64,000 nucleotides of DNA from Pseudomaricurvus alcaniphilus (GTDB lineage: Bacteria; Pseudomonadota; Gammaproteobacteria; Pseudomonadales; Cellvibrionaceae), in NCBI RefSeq assembly GCF_011440395.1, contig NZ_JAAOIX010000001.1:1098304-1162303 (forward strand), given 5' to 3'. Positions 47,486-56,257 of this stretch are shown piece by piece. The first letter of the stretch is position 1. Each line of letters opens with the position of its first letter. The notes below the pieces were generated by a model. The model was not told the origin of the DNA. It saw only the letters and a list, made by a program, of their open reading frames with translations, and did not search any database. The translations under genes and the position numbers were made by a program.

Positions 47486-48187
47486 ATGACCAATGTAGAC
47501 CAGGCTGAAATCGCCAAATTTGAAGCCCTCGCCAGCCGCTGGTGGGATAAAAACGGTGAATTCAAACCACTCCATGAAATCAACCCGCTGCGCTGCAATT
47601 ACATCGACCAATACTCCCCGGTGGCGGGCAAGCGATTGCTCGACGTGGGCTGCGGCGGCGGTATTCTCAGCGAGGCCATGGCCCAGCGCGGCGCGGACGT
47701 GACCGGCATCGATATGGGCGAAGGGCCACTGCAAGTGGCCAGGCTGCACAAGCTGGAAAGCGGGGTGCAGGTGGACTATCGCCAGATCACCGCCGAGCAC
47801 CTGGCGGAAGAAGAAGCGGGCCAATACGACATTGTCGCCTGCATGGAAATGCTCGAGCACGTGCCCGATCCGGGCTCGGTGATCAGCGCCTGCGCCCGGC
47901 TCTGCAAACCCGGCGGCCACGTCTATTTTTCCACCATCAACCGCAACCCCAAGGCCTACGCCCTGGCGGTATTGGGCGCCGAGTACATCCTCAAGTTCCT
48001 GCCCCGCGGCACCCACGACTACGCCAAGTTTATACGCCCCTCCGAGCTCGGCAACTGGCTGCGCCAGGCCGACTTGCAGCTGGAACACATGACCGGGCTG
48101 ACCTACAACCCGATCACCCGGCGCTACCGCCTCAACCCCAACGACGTGGATGTGAACTACATGGTTCACAGCAGCAAAGATGCCTGA
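47486..48187 (+). CDS. ubiG: Ubiquinone O-methyltransferase UbiG
   Basis: SAM-dependent methyltransferase doing both O-methylations of ubiquinone synthesis. 233 residues, SAM site [13 protein letters not shown], and the [11 protein letters not shown] and [10 protein letters not shown] family segments. Its last eight bases overlap the next gene. Confidence 0.96.
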   Translation: MTNVDQAEIAKFEALASRWWDKNGEFKPLHEINPLRCNYIDQYSPVAGKRLLDVGCGGGILSEAMAQRGADVTGIDMGEGPLQVARLHKLESGVQVDYRQITAEHLAEEEAGQYDIVACMEMLEHVPDPGSVISACARLCKPGGHVYFSTINRNPKAYALAVLGAEYILKFLPRGTHDYAKFIRPSELGNWLRQADLQLEHMTGLTYNPITRRYRLNPNDVDVNYMVHSSKDA

Positions 48188-48863
48188 GCAGCGCCCCCCC
48201 ATAACAATCAAGGCCGTCGTTTTCGATCTCGATGGCACCCTGCTGGATACCGCCCCCGACTTTGTCCACGTACTCAACCGTATGCGTGACGAGGCCAACC
48301 TGCCGCCGCTGGCGGAACCGGTAATTCGCAACACCGTCTCCGACGGGGCCCGGGCACTGGTCAGCCTGGGGTTCGGCTTGACCGAGGGCGAGCCCGGTTT
48401 CGAACCGCTGCGACAGCGCTTGCTGGACCTCTACCTCGAACACCTGGCAGTGCAGAGCGGGCCCTTTCCGGGCATTCCCGAGCTGCTGGATTTTTTGCAC
48501 AGCCGCGGCCTCGCTTGGGGCATCGCCACCAACAAGCCGGAGATCTACACCACTCGCCTGCTCGAGGCCCTGCAACTGCAGCCCGACTGCGTGATTTGCC
48601 CGGACCACGTCCAGCACCCCAAGCCGCACCCGGAGTCCATGCACCTGGCGGCCAACCTGCTGCGCTGCAAGGCCGAGGAAATCATCTACGTGGGCGACCA
48701 CAGCCGCGATATCGACTGTGGCAAGCAAGCCAATTGCATCACCATAGCGGCGGCCTACGGCTATATTAAGGACCCGCACGAAGTCAGTGCCTGGCAAGCC
48801 AGTCATACGGTAGACCACGCCGCCCAAATCAGGGCCATTGTAGAGCGTTATTTACAAGGGTAA
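48180..48863 (+). CDS. mupP: HAD phosphatase, MupP-like (N-acetylmuramate 6-phosphate phosphatase) or phosphoglycolate phosphatase
   Basis: 227 residues, HAD fold: motif [15 protein letters not shown], motif [14 protein letters not shown]. In pseudomonads the gene directly after ubiG is MupP, which serves the MurU peptidoglycan recycling route; the same synteny here (gyrA, mtaD, ubiG, this gene, yciK) favours MupP over Gph. Sequence alone does not separate the two. Overlaps ubiG by eight bases. Confidence 0.85.
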   Translation: MPEQRPPITIKAVVFDLDGTLLDTAPDFVHVLNRMRDEANLPPLAEPVIRNTVSDGARALVSLGFGLTEGEPGFEPLRQRLLDLYLEHLAVQSGPFPGIPELLDFLHSRGLAWGIATNKPEIYTTRLLEALQLQPDCVICPDHVQHPKPHPESMHLAANLLRCKAEEIIYVGDHSRDIDCGKQANCITIAAAYGYIKDPHEVSAWQASHTVDHAAQIRAIVERYLQG

Positions 48864-48922
48864 TCTGCTAGCGCGGGACCGAACCACCCATAACGAGACC
48901 AAAATTAATAAGGCGATCAACC

Positions 48923-49675
48923 ATGAACAGCTTACCTGGCGGTTACAAACCCTCTCCCGACCTTCTCAAGGACAAGGTCATTGTCGTTACCGGCGCCGGC
49001 TCCGGTATCGGCCGCAGCGCGGCACTGAGTTTCGCCAGCCACGGCGCAACCGTCGTGCTGCTGGGCAGAACCACGCAGAAACTGGAGGCCGTGTACGACG
49101 AAATCGAGGCCAATGGTGGCCCCCAGCCGGCCATCTACCCCATCAACTTCGAAGGCGCCTGTGAAAAGGACTACGAGGATATGGCCCAGGCCCTGTTCGA
49201 TGAATTCGGCCGACTCGATGGACTGCTGCACAACGCCGCCGAACTGGGCCAACGGACCCCGCTGAACAACTACTCCACCGATGTCTGGCTGCAAGTTATG
49301 CAGGTCAACGTGAACGCACCTTTTATGCTGACCAAGTCCATGCTGCCGCTGCTGGAGCGGGCCGAGCAGGCCTCCATCCTGTTTACCGGCTCCAGTGTCG
49401 GCCTCCAGGGGCGGGCCTACTGGGGTGCCTATGCCGCCTCCAAGGCGGCGCTGGAAAACCTGATGCAGACCCTGGCCCAGGAACTGGACGGCACCTGTGC
49501 CGTGCGCGCCAACAGCGTCAACCCCGGGGCTACACGCACCACCATGCGCGCCACTGCCTACCCGGCGGAGAACCCCGCCACTGTCAAGAGCGCCGAGGAA
49601 CTGATGCCGCTCTACCTGTACCTGATCGGCCCGGACAGCAACGGCGTCAGCGGCCAGCAGTTTGGCTTCAAGTAA
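48923..49675 (+). CDS. yciK: YciK family short-chain dehydrogenase
   Basis: 250 residues of the SDR family: TGAGSGIGRSAAL nucleotide motif, NAAELGQRTPL, and the catalytic YAASK. The segment GTCAVRANSVNPGATRT is typical. The substrate of YciK proteins is not known. Follows mupP. Confidence 0.92.
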   Translation: MNSLPGGYKPSPDLLKDKVIVVTGAGSGIGRSAALSFASHGATVVLLGRTTQKLEAVYDEIEANGGPQPAIYPINFEGACEKDYEDMAQALFDEFGRLDGLLHNAAELGQRTPLNNYSTDVWLQVMQVNVNAPFMLTKSMLPLLERAEQASILFTGSSVGLQGRAYWGAYAASKAALENLMQTLAQELDGTCAVRANSVNPGATRTTMRATAYPAENPATVKSAEELMPLYLYLIGPDSNGVSGQQFGFK

Positions 49676-49687
49676 CCCGGTGCGACC

Positions 49688-50689
49688 GTGGACCCCCTAA
49701 CCCAGGGAGTGCTCGGCGGGCTGGTGGCCCAGACCGGTGCCCGCCCAAGGCAACTCGCCAGAGCCTGCGTGGTGGGCGCCTTGGCGGGCATGGCGCCAGA
49801 CCTGGATGTTCTCATTCGCTCCAGCAGTGACCCGCTGCTGGCGCTGGAATATCATCGCCACTTTACCCACTCGCTGGTGTTTATCCCGATCGGCGCCCTG
49901 GTCTGTGCCCTGTTGCTGTACCCGCTGCAGGCGCGGGCCTGGCAGCTGGGCTTCTGGCCCATTTACCGCTGGTCACTACTTGGCTACGGCTCCCACGGCC
50001 TGCTCGACGCCTGCACCAGCTACGGCACCCAATTGCTGTGGCCGTTCAGCAACCTGCGCGTGGCCTGGGATATTATCTCCGTCATCGACCCCCTGTTTAC
50101 CCTGCCGCTACTGGCGCTGGTGCTGCTGGCGGCACTGCGCAAGCAAGTCCGCCCGGTGCACCTGGCACTCGTCTGGGGGGTATTCTATCTAGGCCTGGGT
50201 ATGTATCAGCACGAACGGGCCATGCAAATGGGCCACTCACTGGCCAGTGAGCGCGGCCACCAACCCCTGCGCCTGGAGGTCAAGCCCAGCTTTGCCAATC
50301 TGGCGGTATGGAAAGTAATCTATGAAACCGACCAGCACTTCTACGTCGATGCGGTCAAGCCCGGCCTGACCGGCACCCGGGTCTGGACCGGTGAACGGAT
50401 CGCCAAACTGGACCTGGCCCGGGACCTGCCGTGGCTGGAAGCCAGCAGCACCCAGGCTCGGGACGTGCAACGCTTCCACTGGTTTTCCGCCGGCTACATT
50501 GCCATCGACCAGCAAGATCCCGCGCAAATTGTCGACATTCGCTACTCGATGCTGCCGCAGCAAATCCAGCCATTATGGGGCATTCGCCTGTCCCCCGAGG
50601 CCGGCCCCGGGCAACCGGCCGAGTATTTTACCCGCCGCAGCAGCGGTCGCGCCGCCCTGCCAGAACTGCTGCAGATGCTGACCGAGTGA
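49688..50689 (+). CDS. Membrane-bound metal-dependent hydrolase, YdjM/DUF457 type
   Basis: 333 residues, GTG start 12 bp after yciK. The N-terminal half is a membrane domain (about 20-165) with the family motif DPLTQGVLGGL and the HRHFTHSL metal-binding segment (His-Arg-His, then Thr-His); the C-terminal half (about 185-325) is soluble. Function uncharacterised. Confidence 0.82.
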   Translation: MDPLTQGVLGGLVAQTGARPRQLARACVVGALAGMAPDLDVLIRSSSDPLLALEYHRHFTHSLVFIPIGALVCALLLYPLQARAWQLGFWPIYRWSLLGYGSHGLLDACTSYGTQLLWPFSNLRVAWDIISVIDPLFTLPLLALVLLAALRKQVRPVHLALVWGVFYLGLGMYQHERAMQMGHSLASERGHQPLRLEVKPSFANLAVWKVIYETDQHFYVDAVKPGLTGTRVWTGERIAKLDLARDLPWLEASSTQARDVQRFHWFSAGYIAIDQQDPAQIVDIRYSMLPQQIQPLWGIRLSPEAGPGQPAEYFTRRSSGRAALPELLQMLTE

Positions 50690-50772
50690 CAGCAAAAGGT
50701 TTGCAGCGCTGCACCTAAGGGTTAAAATCCGCCGCGTTTATCTTTTCGATACCAGTACACGGATACCAAACT

Positions 50773-51492
50773 ATGGGCAGAGCCTACCAAAACCGCAAAG
50801 AATCCATGGCCAAGACATCCGACGCCAAAGCCCGGGTGTACAGCAAATACGGTCGTGAAATTTACGTCTGCGCCAAGAAAGGCGGCATCGACCCGGCCGG
50901 CAACCTCAGTCTGCGCAGCCTGATTGACCGCGCCAAGAAGGACCAGGTACCCGCCCACGTGATCGACAAGGCCATCGACAAGGCCAAGGGCGGCGGCGGT
51001 GAGGATTTTGACATCGCCCGCTACGAGGGCTTCGGACCGGGCAACTGCATGGTGATCGTCGAGTGCCTGACCGACAACCCCAATCGGACCTTTGGCGACG
51101 TGCGTCAGTGCTTCACCAAAACCAAGAGTAAAATCGGCACCCAGGGCTCGGTCAGCCATATGTTCGACCACAGCGCTATTCTGGTCTTTCCCGGCGAGGA
51201 CGAGGAGGCGGTGTTGGAAGCCCTGATGGAAGAGGATGTGGATGTCACTGACATCGAAAACGAAAACGGTATGATTACCGTGTTTGCCCCCCAAAGCGAG
51301 TTCTTCAAGGCCAAGCAGGCCCTGCTCAACGCCTTCGGCGAAATCGAATTCGAGGTGGAGGAGATCCAGTTTCTGCCCCAGACCACCACCCCCATCAGCG
51401 CCGAAGAGCGGGAGAACTTTGACCGCTTTCTGGAGATGCTCAACGACGTAGACGACGTACAGAACGTCTATCACAACGCCGAACTGTCATAA
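50773..51492 (+). CDS. YebC/PmpR family protein, YeeN-type
   Basis: 239 residues. The YebC-fold domains are complete: [19 protein letters not shown] start (a YeeN-type leader instead of MAGHSKWANIKH), [38 protein letters not shown], and the C-terminal [19 protein letters not shown]. Family members bind DNA or act at ribosomes to relieve stalling. Confidence 0.93.
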   Translation: MGRAYQNRKESMAKTSDAKARVYSKYGREIYVCAKKGGIDPAGNLSLRSLIDRAKKDQVPAHVIDKAIDKAKGGGGEDFDIARYEGFGPGNCMVIVECLTDNPNRTFGDVRQCFTKTKSKIGTQGSVSHMFDHSAILVFPGEDEEAVLEALMEEDVDVTDIENENGMITVFAPQSEFFKAKQALLNAFGEIEFEVEEIQFLPQTTTPISAEERENFDRFLEMLNDVDDVQNVYHNAELS

Positions 51493-51530
51493 GATTGCTA
51501 GTGTAGTGCCTCACTGCCGGGCGCATTCCC

Positions 51531-52415
51531 CTACTGATCCAGCCAGCCGCCGGTCGCCTGCAGCGGCTTCGGATCGCCGCCGTAGCTGACCCACAGGGCC
51601 AGCGCCCGTCGTCCCTGGTAGCTGCCAACCACACCGGAGGCAGCTGCGCCCCTGGCCAGCCTCGCCCTCTCATCCTGCACTTCATCTTCCACCTGGCCCT
51701 GCCCTGGCCGCAGCAGCGCCGGCATGGTCACCTGCCACACGCCGTCATCGGAGCGCCAGCTCTGGTGCGCCATTACCACAAAATTTTGCGCCAGCTGCCG
51801 GCCGCGGTTTTCCCCCGCCTGCACCCGGGTATTGATATCGAAACCGAGCAGGGCCGCATTGAGGCGCAGGCCGTCGTTGTCTTCCGCGCGGATAAAACGG
51901 GCGTCGATCTCGCCCTCGTTTACCGTGGCCACCAGGTTACCTGCGGCTGCCGGCACCAGCTCTGGCAAGCGTCGCTCCTGAAACCACTGCTGCCACTCCT
52001 GCCCGGCCAGCACGAACCCCGGCGTATAGACCGCCTGGCAGTAACCGTGCAACTGGTAGCGCCGCTGGCGCTGGGAAAACTTGATGGAGGCGTAGGGATC
52101 CTTCCAGCCCAGGTGATCCCAATAATCGACGTGAAAAACCACCGGCACCACTTGTTGCCACAGGCGCGGATCCTCCAGCAGGGTCGACACCCACTGCTCC
52201 GCCGGCGGACAACTGCTGCAGCCCTGGGAGCTGAACAGCTCCAGCAGCGCTACCCGTTCGGGACCGCTCTCGAAAGTCAGCAGTGCGGCGTCGCCGGACG
52301 CCGCGACCACAGGTGACTCAGTGCCGGAGGGCTGATACTCCGCCGCCCCATGTGGCGCCAGCAACAAACCGCAAACCATCGACAAAGCAAACCTTGCAAC
52401 CAGTCGTTTAATCAT
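51531..52415 (-). CDS. DUF1223 family secreted protein
   Basis: 294 residues with a signal peptide (1-25, ending PHGAAE). The DUF1223 core is thioredoxin-like: LLELFSSQGCSSCPPAEQWV with an internal CSSC pair, then FHVDYWDHLGWKDPYA and YTPGFVLAGQEW. Unknown role, possibly envelope redox. Convergent with the YebC-type gene. Confidence 0.88.
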   Translation of the reverse strand: MIKRLVARFALSMVCGLLLAPHGAAEYQPSGTESPVVAASGDAALLTFESGPERVALLELFSSQGCSSCPPAEQWVSTLLEDPRLWQQVVPVVFHVDYWDHLGWKDPYASIKFSQRQRRYQLHGYCQAVYTPGFVLAGQEWQQWFQERRLPELVPAAAGNLVATVNEGEIDARFIRAEDNDGLRLNAALLGFDINTRVQAGENRGRQLAQNFVVMAHQSWRSDDGVWQVTMPALLRPGQGQVEDEVQDERARLARGAAASGVVGSYQGRRALALWVSYGGDPKPLQATGGWLDQ

Positions 52416-52523
52416 CTCACCCTGCAGCCAAACCCGTGCAACTCGTGTTGCTTAGTCTGTGATGGCAGAGGGTTAGTTCAATACCGTCAGGGGCCTGCCG
52501 CTGCTATTTTTCTACCTCTATTT

Positions 52524-52550
52524 CTTATACAAAATATTTTTGTGTATAAG
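52524..52550 (+). promoter_or_regulatory. LitR/PplR-like palindrome upstream of the DUF523/DUF1722 gene
   Basis: CTTATACA (52524-52531) and TGTATAAG (52543-52550) are perfect 8-bp arms spaced by 11 bp, in an AT-rich promoter stretch. The described PplR1 site is T(G/A)TACA-N12-TGTA(C/T)A; here the spacer is one base shorter. It lies 64 bp before the GTG at 52615. Confidence 0.45.
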
Positions 52551-52614
52551 TTTATAGCGGCGGTGGTATAGTGGTCGCGTCCCTTTTTTGGCAACCGTAA
52601 ACTGGAGGCTACCA

Positions 52615-53619
52615 GTGGCTCAACAACCAGCTACTAACGCAATTGATGGCGGCCTGCCCGCTGCATCCGATAAAATCCCCGTGGGCTTGAGCACTTGCCT
52701 GAGCGGTCAACCGGTGCGTTTCAACGGCTCCCACAGCCGCTCCAAACTTTGCCTCGACACCCTCGCCCAATACTTTGATTTCAAGACCTTCTGCCCGGAA
52801 CAGGCGGCGGGGTTTGGCACCCCGCGGCCGGCCATGCGGCTCAGCGCAGACCCGGTTAACCCGCGCCTGATTTTCAGCGACAGCAGCAAGGGCCAGCAGG
52901 ATCTGACCGAGCAACTGCAGCGCGGCTTCCAGAACGAGCTGCGCTTCGCCGAGCGGCTCGACGGTTATATTTTGATGAAGAATTCGCCCAGCTGCGGCCT
53001 GGAGCGGGTCAAGGTGTACCGGGACAACGGTTATCCGTTCACCGAGAAGAGCCCCGGCCTGTTCACCAAGGCACTGCAGGAGCGCTATCCGCTGTTACCG
53101 CTGGAAGAAGAGGGCCGCCTGCACGACGCCGCGCTGTGCGAGAACTTTATCCTGCGGGTCTACGCCCACGCCAACTTTCGCAATGAGGTGCTGGCACAGC
53201 CCAGTTACGGCAAGCTGGTGGCCTTTCACAGCAGTTACAAGTTTGTCCTTATGGCCCATTCCCAGGCCAGCTACCAGAGCCTGGGGCGCTTCCTCGCCAC
53301 CGCCCACGAGCAGCCGCTGCAGACAACCCTCGACGAGTATTTCCCCCAGCTGATGGCAGCCCTCGCCAAGCCCGCCAAGCGCAAGGGCCACACCAATACC
53401 ATGCTGCATCTGCTGGGCTTTCTGAAAAACAGTGTCGACGGCACCTCGCGCCAACACATTGTGGAGACCATCCACAAATACCGCGAAGGGGGCATCCCGC
53501 TGATCACCCCCATCACCCTGCTGCGTCACTATATCGACCAGAAGGGCAGCGCTTATGTGCAGGCCCAGCGCTACTGGCAGCCCTACCCGGAGAGTTTGGG
53601 GCTGCGCAACAGGCTGTAA
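52615..53619 (+). CDS. DUF523 and DUF1722 domain-containing protein (YbgA-like)
   Basis: 334 residues. The N-terminal DUF523 domain (about 22-165; VGLSTCLSGQPVRFNG, KNSPSCG) is followed by a C-terminal DUF1722/YbgA domain (about 190-330; HSSYKFVLMAHS, YFPQLMAALAKPAKRKGHTN). These two-domain proteins often sit in light-induced photolyase/MerR operons elsewhere; no photolyase gene is seen here. Start GTG 52615 after CTGGAGG. Confidence 0.88.
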   Translation: MAQQPATNAIDGGLPAASDKIPVGLSTCLSGQPVRFNGSHSRSKLCLDTLAQYFDFKTFCPEQAAGFGTPRPAMRLSADPVNPRLIFSDSSKGQQDLTEQLQRGFQNELRFAERLDGYILMKNSPSCGLERVKVYRDNGYPFTEKSPGLFTKALQERYPLLPLEEEGRLHDAALCENFILRVYAHANFRNEVLAQPSYGKLVAFHSSYKFVLMAHSQASYQSLGRFLATAHEQPLQTTLDEYFPQLMAALAKPAKRKGHTNTMLHLLGFLKNSVDGTSRQHIVETIHKYREGGIPLITPITLLRHYIDQKGSAYVQAQRYWQPYPESLGLRNRL

Positions 53620-53643
53620 TGAATTGCACTAACCGGAATGGTA

Positions 53644-54261
53644 TTAACCAGCGGCGTAGTTTTCGTTACTGAGGCGCATATAGCCGCACATTTCAATGGA
53701 ACAATAGGGCAACAGCAGGCGCTCAATGCGCACCATCAGTGAGTGGATCAACGACTGGATGGGCTCACCGGGATTGGCCAGACCGCGATAGTTGAACCAG
53801 TTCAGCAACATGACCATCACCGCGTCCATGGGCAGGTCATCGCTGGGAGCGCTGTCGTCGAGGGTGGTGATCGCAGTGAGGATGTCACTGACCACGTTGA
53901 ACTTGGACAGCAGGATCCGGTTGATGCAGCGCTCGACGTCGGGGAAGCTCTCCTTGATATCGGCGATACTGCGAAATAAAAACCGGTAGTTGTACATCAA
54001 TTCGGCGAGGGCGTAGAAGTATAACCAGCTCTCTTCCCCGGCATTGGCGGCACGAATGGGGTTGCGAAAACCGTCTTGCAGGGTGCGCTCGTAGCGCTCC
54101 AGCAGGGTCGCCAGAATCTCGCCCTTGCCCTTATAGTGGTAGTAGAGGTTGCCCGGGCTGATATCCATTTCATTGGCCACATCGATCGCCGCCAGGTTGG
54201 CAATACCCAGCTCGTTAAACAGCTCCAGGCTTACCACAAGTATCTTTTCCTTCGTTTTCAT
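53644..54261 (-). CDS. phaD: TetR family regulator, PhaD-like
   Basis: 205 residues. The N-terminal HTH, KEKILVVSLELFNELG then EMDISPGNLYYHYKGK, closely resembles PhaD of Pseudomonas, which governs the pha genes together with a fatty-acid-derived ligand. It is divergent from a phasin gene across 111 bp, the PhaD/PhaI-F arrangement, supporting the assignment. Convergent with the DUF523/DUF1722 gene (24-bp gap). Confidence 0.75.
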   Translation of the reverse strand: MKTKEKILVVSLELFNELGIANLAAIDVANEMDISPGNLYYHYKGKGEILATLLERYERTLQDGFRNPIRAANAGEESWLYFYALAELMYNYRFLFRSIADIKESFPDVERCINRILLSKFNVVSDILTAITTLDDSAPSDDLPMDAVMVMLLNWFNYRGLANPGEPIQSLIHSLMVRIERLLLPYCSIEMCGYMRLSNENYAAG

Positions 54262-54372
54262 GCGCGCCTATATACGTTCCGATGTTTTAGTATGCGATTT
54301 CTAACTTTTACCTGTAGCATGGATGGTATTAAGTGGCCGTGGCCCGCCACTGCAATACGCGGAGATTATCTC

Positions 54373-54930
54373 ATGAGTGACCCTAAAGATACGAAAAAAG
54401 CGCACAACAAAACCGAGGAAATCGGCCGCCGCATATGGCTGGCGGGCCTCGGTGCCTACGGCCAAAGCTATGATAACGTGCAAAACAGCGTCGAGAAAAT
54501 CAACAACGAATCGCGCAGCTACTTTGAAAAACTGGTAGCCAGGGGCGAGGAACTGGAAAACCAGACCCGTAAAACCCTGCACGAAACCCGTGAGAACGCG
54601 GTTAAAAAAACCAACTCCAAAATTCGCGAGCAAAAAGAAAAGCTGGCCTCCCAGGCAGAGAAGTTGCAAAAGTTTTCCCTCGACAGCCTGTCGCTGGACA
54701 AATTGAAGCCGGATATGCCGAGCCTCGAAAACCTGACCGACACCATTAACGGCCGTCTCGACGATATCCGCAGCAGGATCAACGATCTGTTGCCGGGTAT
54801 GGCCACCCGTGAGGATATCCAGGCACTCAGCGAAAAAATCGACAAACTGGCGGCAAACACCCGCGGTTCGCGAGCCAAAAAACCGGCCGCTCCAAAAGCG
54901 CCTGACAGCGAACAACCCGATAGCAAATAG
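54373..54930 (+). CDS. Phasin-like PHA granule-associated protein
   Basis: 185 residues, no signal peptide, highly charged. The N terminus (GRRIWLAGLGAYGQ) is typical of PhaI/PhaF-type phasins, and the middle (about 50-110) is a Lys/Glu-rich coiled coil (KIREQKEKLASQAEKLQK). The C-terminal PDSEQPDSK is written in 15-bp repeats that continue past the TAG stop. ATG 54373 follows GGAG. PhaF-type histone-like KPAA repeats are limited to one short AKKPAAPKAP. Confidence 0.85.
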   Translation: MSDPKDTKKAHNKTEEIGRRIWLAGLGAYGQSYDNVQNSVEKINNESRSYFEKLVARGEELENQTRKTLHETRENAVKKTNSKIREQKEKLASQAEKLQKFSLDSLSLDKLKPDMPSLENLTDTINGRLDDIRSRINDLLPGMATREDIQALSEKIDKLAANTRGSRAKKPAAPKAPDSEQPDSK

Positions 54931-54975
54931 CCTTACAACGAATCGCCTTACAACGAATCGCCTTGCAGCCAACAG
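54901..54975 (+). repeat. 15-bp tandem repeat crossing the phasin stop codon
   Basis: CCTGACAGCGAACAA, CCCGATAGCAAATAG (contains the stop), CCTTACAACGAATCG twice, then CCTTGCAGCCAACAG: five 15-bp units in register with the reading frame. Past the stop the frame stays open about 33 more codons. Confidence 0.85.
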
Positions 54976-55181
54976 CCTGACCTCCCGATCAGCCGGAGAG
55001 CACGGCCTGCACGGCACCATTGCAGCATTTAATATGCGCAGTGGCTGCGATCAAATATTGCTGCGATCAATTATTAGATTGGCTCGGAGCGGAGGCCCCC
55101 ATCTAAAAGACGCCCACATACGCAGACTGCAGCCCCGCTGCGTATACTTGCAATTTTCCGGTAAATCCCCGCGCGCCTGAA

Positions 55182-56183
55182 CTAGCCGATATCCGCCTCG
55201 TGGCCAATATCCGCCCGCAGCAGCTCTCGATAGGCTCGCAGTGCGGTGCTCTCCCCCTGGATGACCTGCAGCACCTCGTACATGATCGGCACTTCGACGT
55301 TGTGAGCCTCGGCCAGTGCCAGCACCGCCGGTGCACTCTTGACCCCTTCCGCCACCATATGCATATCGGCACTGATCTCCTGCACGGTTTTACCCTGGCC
55401 GAGGTAAAAGCCCACATGGCGGTTGCGACTCTGCTCACTGGTGCATGTGGCTACCAGGTCCCCCACTCCGGCCAGCCCGGCAAAGGTGCGCGCCTTGCCG
55501 CCCATGGCCACCCCCAGCCGGGTCATTTCCGCCAACCCCCTGGCTATGATGGCTGAACGGGTATTTTCACCGGCGCCCTGGCCGTCGCCCATGCCCGCCG
55601 CAATGGCGATAATATTCTTGAACACGCCACCCAGCTCGCAGCCGATAACATCGTTGTTGGTGTAGACCCGAAACAGGCCGGCGTGAAAAATCTTCTGCAA
55701 CTCCTTGACGATAACCGGGTCTTCCATGGCAATCACACTGGCGGCGGCATAGCCGGCCATCACTTCCCGCGCCAGGTTCGGGCCGGTCAGGACCCCGGCC
55801 GGATGCCCCGGCAGGATTTCATTAATAATTTCCGTCATGCGCTTGCCGGTGCTCAGCTCCAGACCCTTGGTGAGGCTGACCACCGGCACCCAGGGCCGAA
55901 TGTTCTTTTTCACGACTTCCAGCACGCCGCGAAACGACTGGGAGGGGATACCCATCACCACCACATCGGACTTGGCCACCAACCCCTCCAGGTCCGTGGT
56001 CGCAGTCAAACGCTGCTGTAACTTCGCCCCCGGCAGGTATTTCTCATTGCTGTGGTTGCGATTGATCTCATCGACTGTGGCCTGGTCCCGGGCCCACAAG
56101 GTAGTGGCCGTATTGCGAGAAATCAGGGAGGCTACCGTGGTGCCCCAACTGCCGCCACCGAGCACGCATACATTCAATTTCAT
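55182..56183 (-). CDS. gpsA: Glycerol-3-phosphate dehydrogenase [NAD(P)+]
   Basis: Makes sn-glycerol 3-phosphate for phospholipid synthesis. 333 residues, GGGSWGTTVAS nucleotide-binding motif at the N terminus, GPNLAREVMAG, and the catalytic Lys regions (SLTKGLEL, VFKNIIAIAAG). ATG 56183 behind AGAGG; the frame extends eight codons upstream. Confidence 0.96.
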   Translation of the reverse strand: MKLNVCVLGGGSWGTTVASLISRNTATTLWARDQATVDEINRNHSNEKYLPGAKLQQRLTATTDLEGLVAKSDVVVMGIPSQSFRGVLEVVKKNIRPWVPVVSLTKGLELSTGKRMTEIINEILPGHPAGVLTGPNLAREVMAGYAAASVIAMEDPVIVKELQKIFHAGLFRVYTNNDVIGCELGGVFKNIIAIAAGMGDGQGAGENTRSAIIARGLAEMTRLGVAMGGKARTFAGLAGVGDLVATCTSEQSRNRHVGFYLGQGKTVQEISADMHMVAEGVKSAPAVLALAEAHNVEVPIMYEVLQVIQGESTALRAYRELLRADIGHEADIG

Positions 56184-56257
56184 AGTTAAACCTCTAGTTT
56201 TTATCAACTTGATTATTAGAACGCCCTGAATAATTCAAGGGTTTCCCCCGGGTGGGC

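Noticed and set aside
45965..48334. Long (about 789-codon) leftward open frame opposite mtaD and ubiG
   Set aside because: It is an antisense shadow in GC-rich coding DNA; mtaD and ubiG have clear family motifs and starts on the plus strand.
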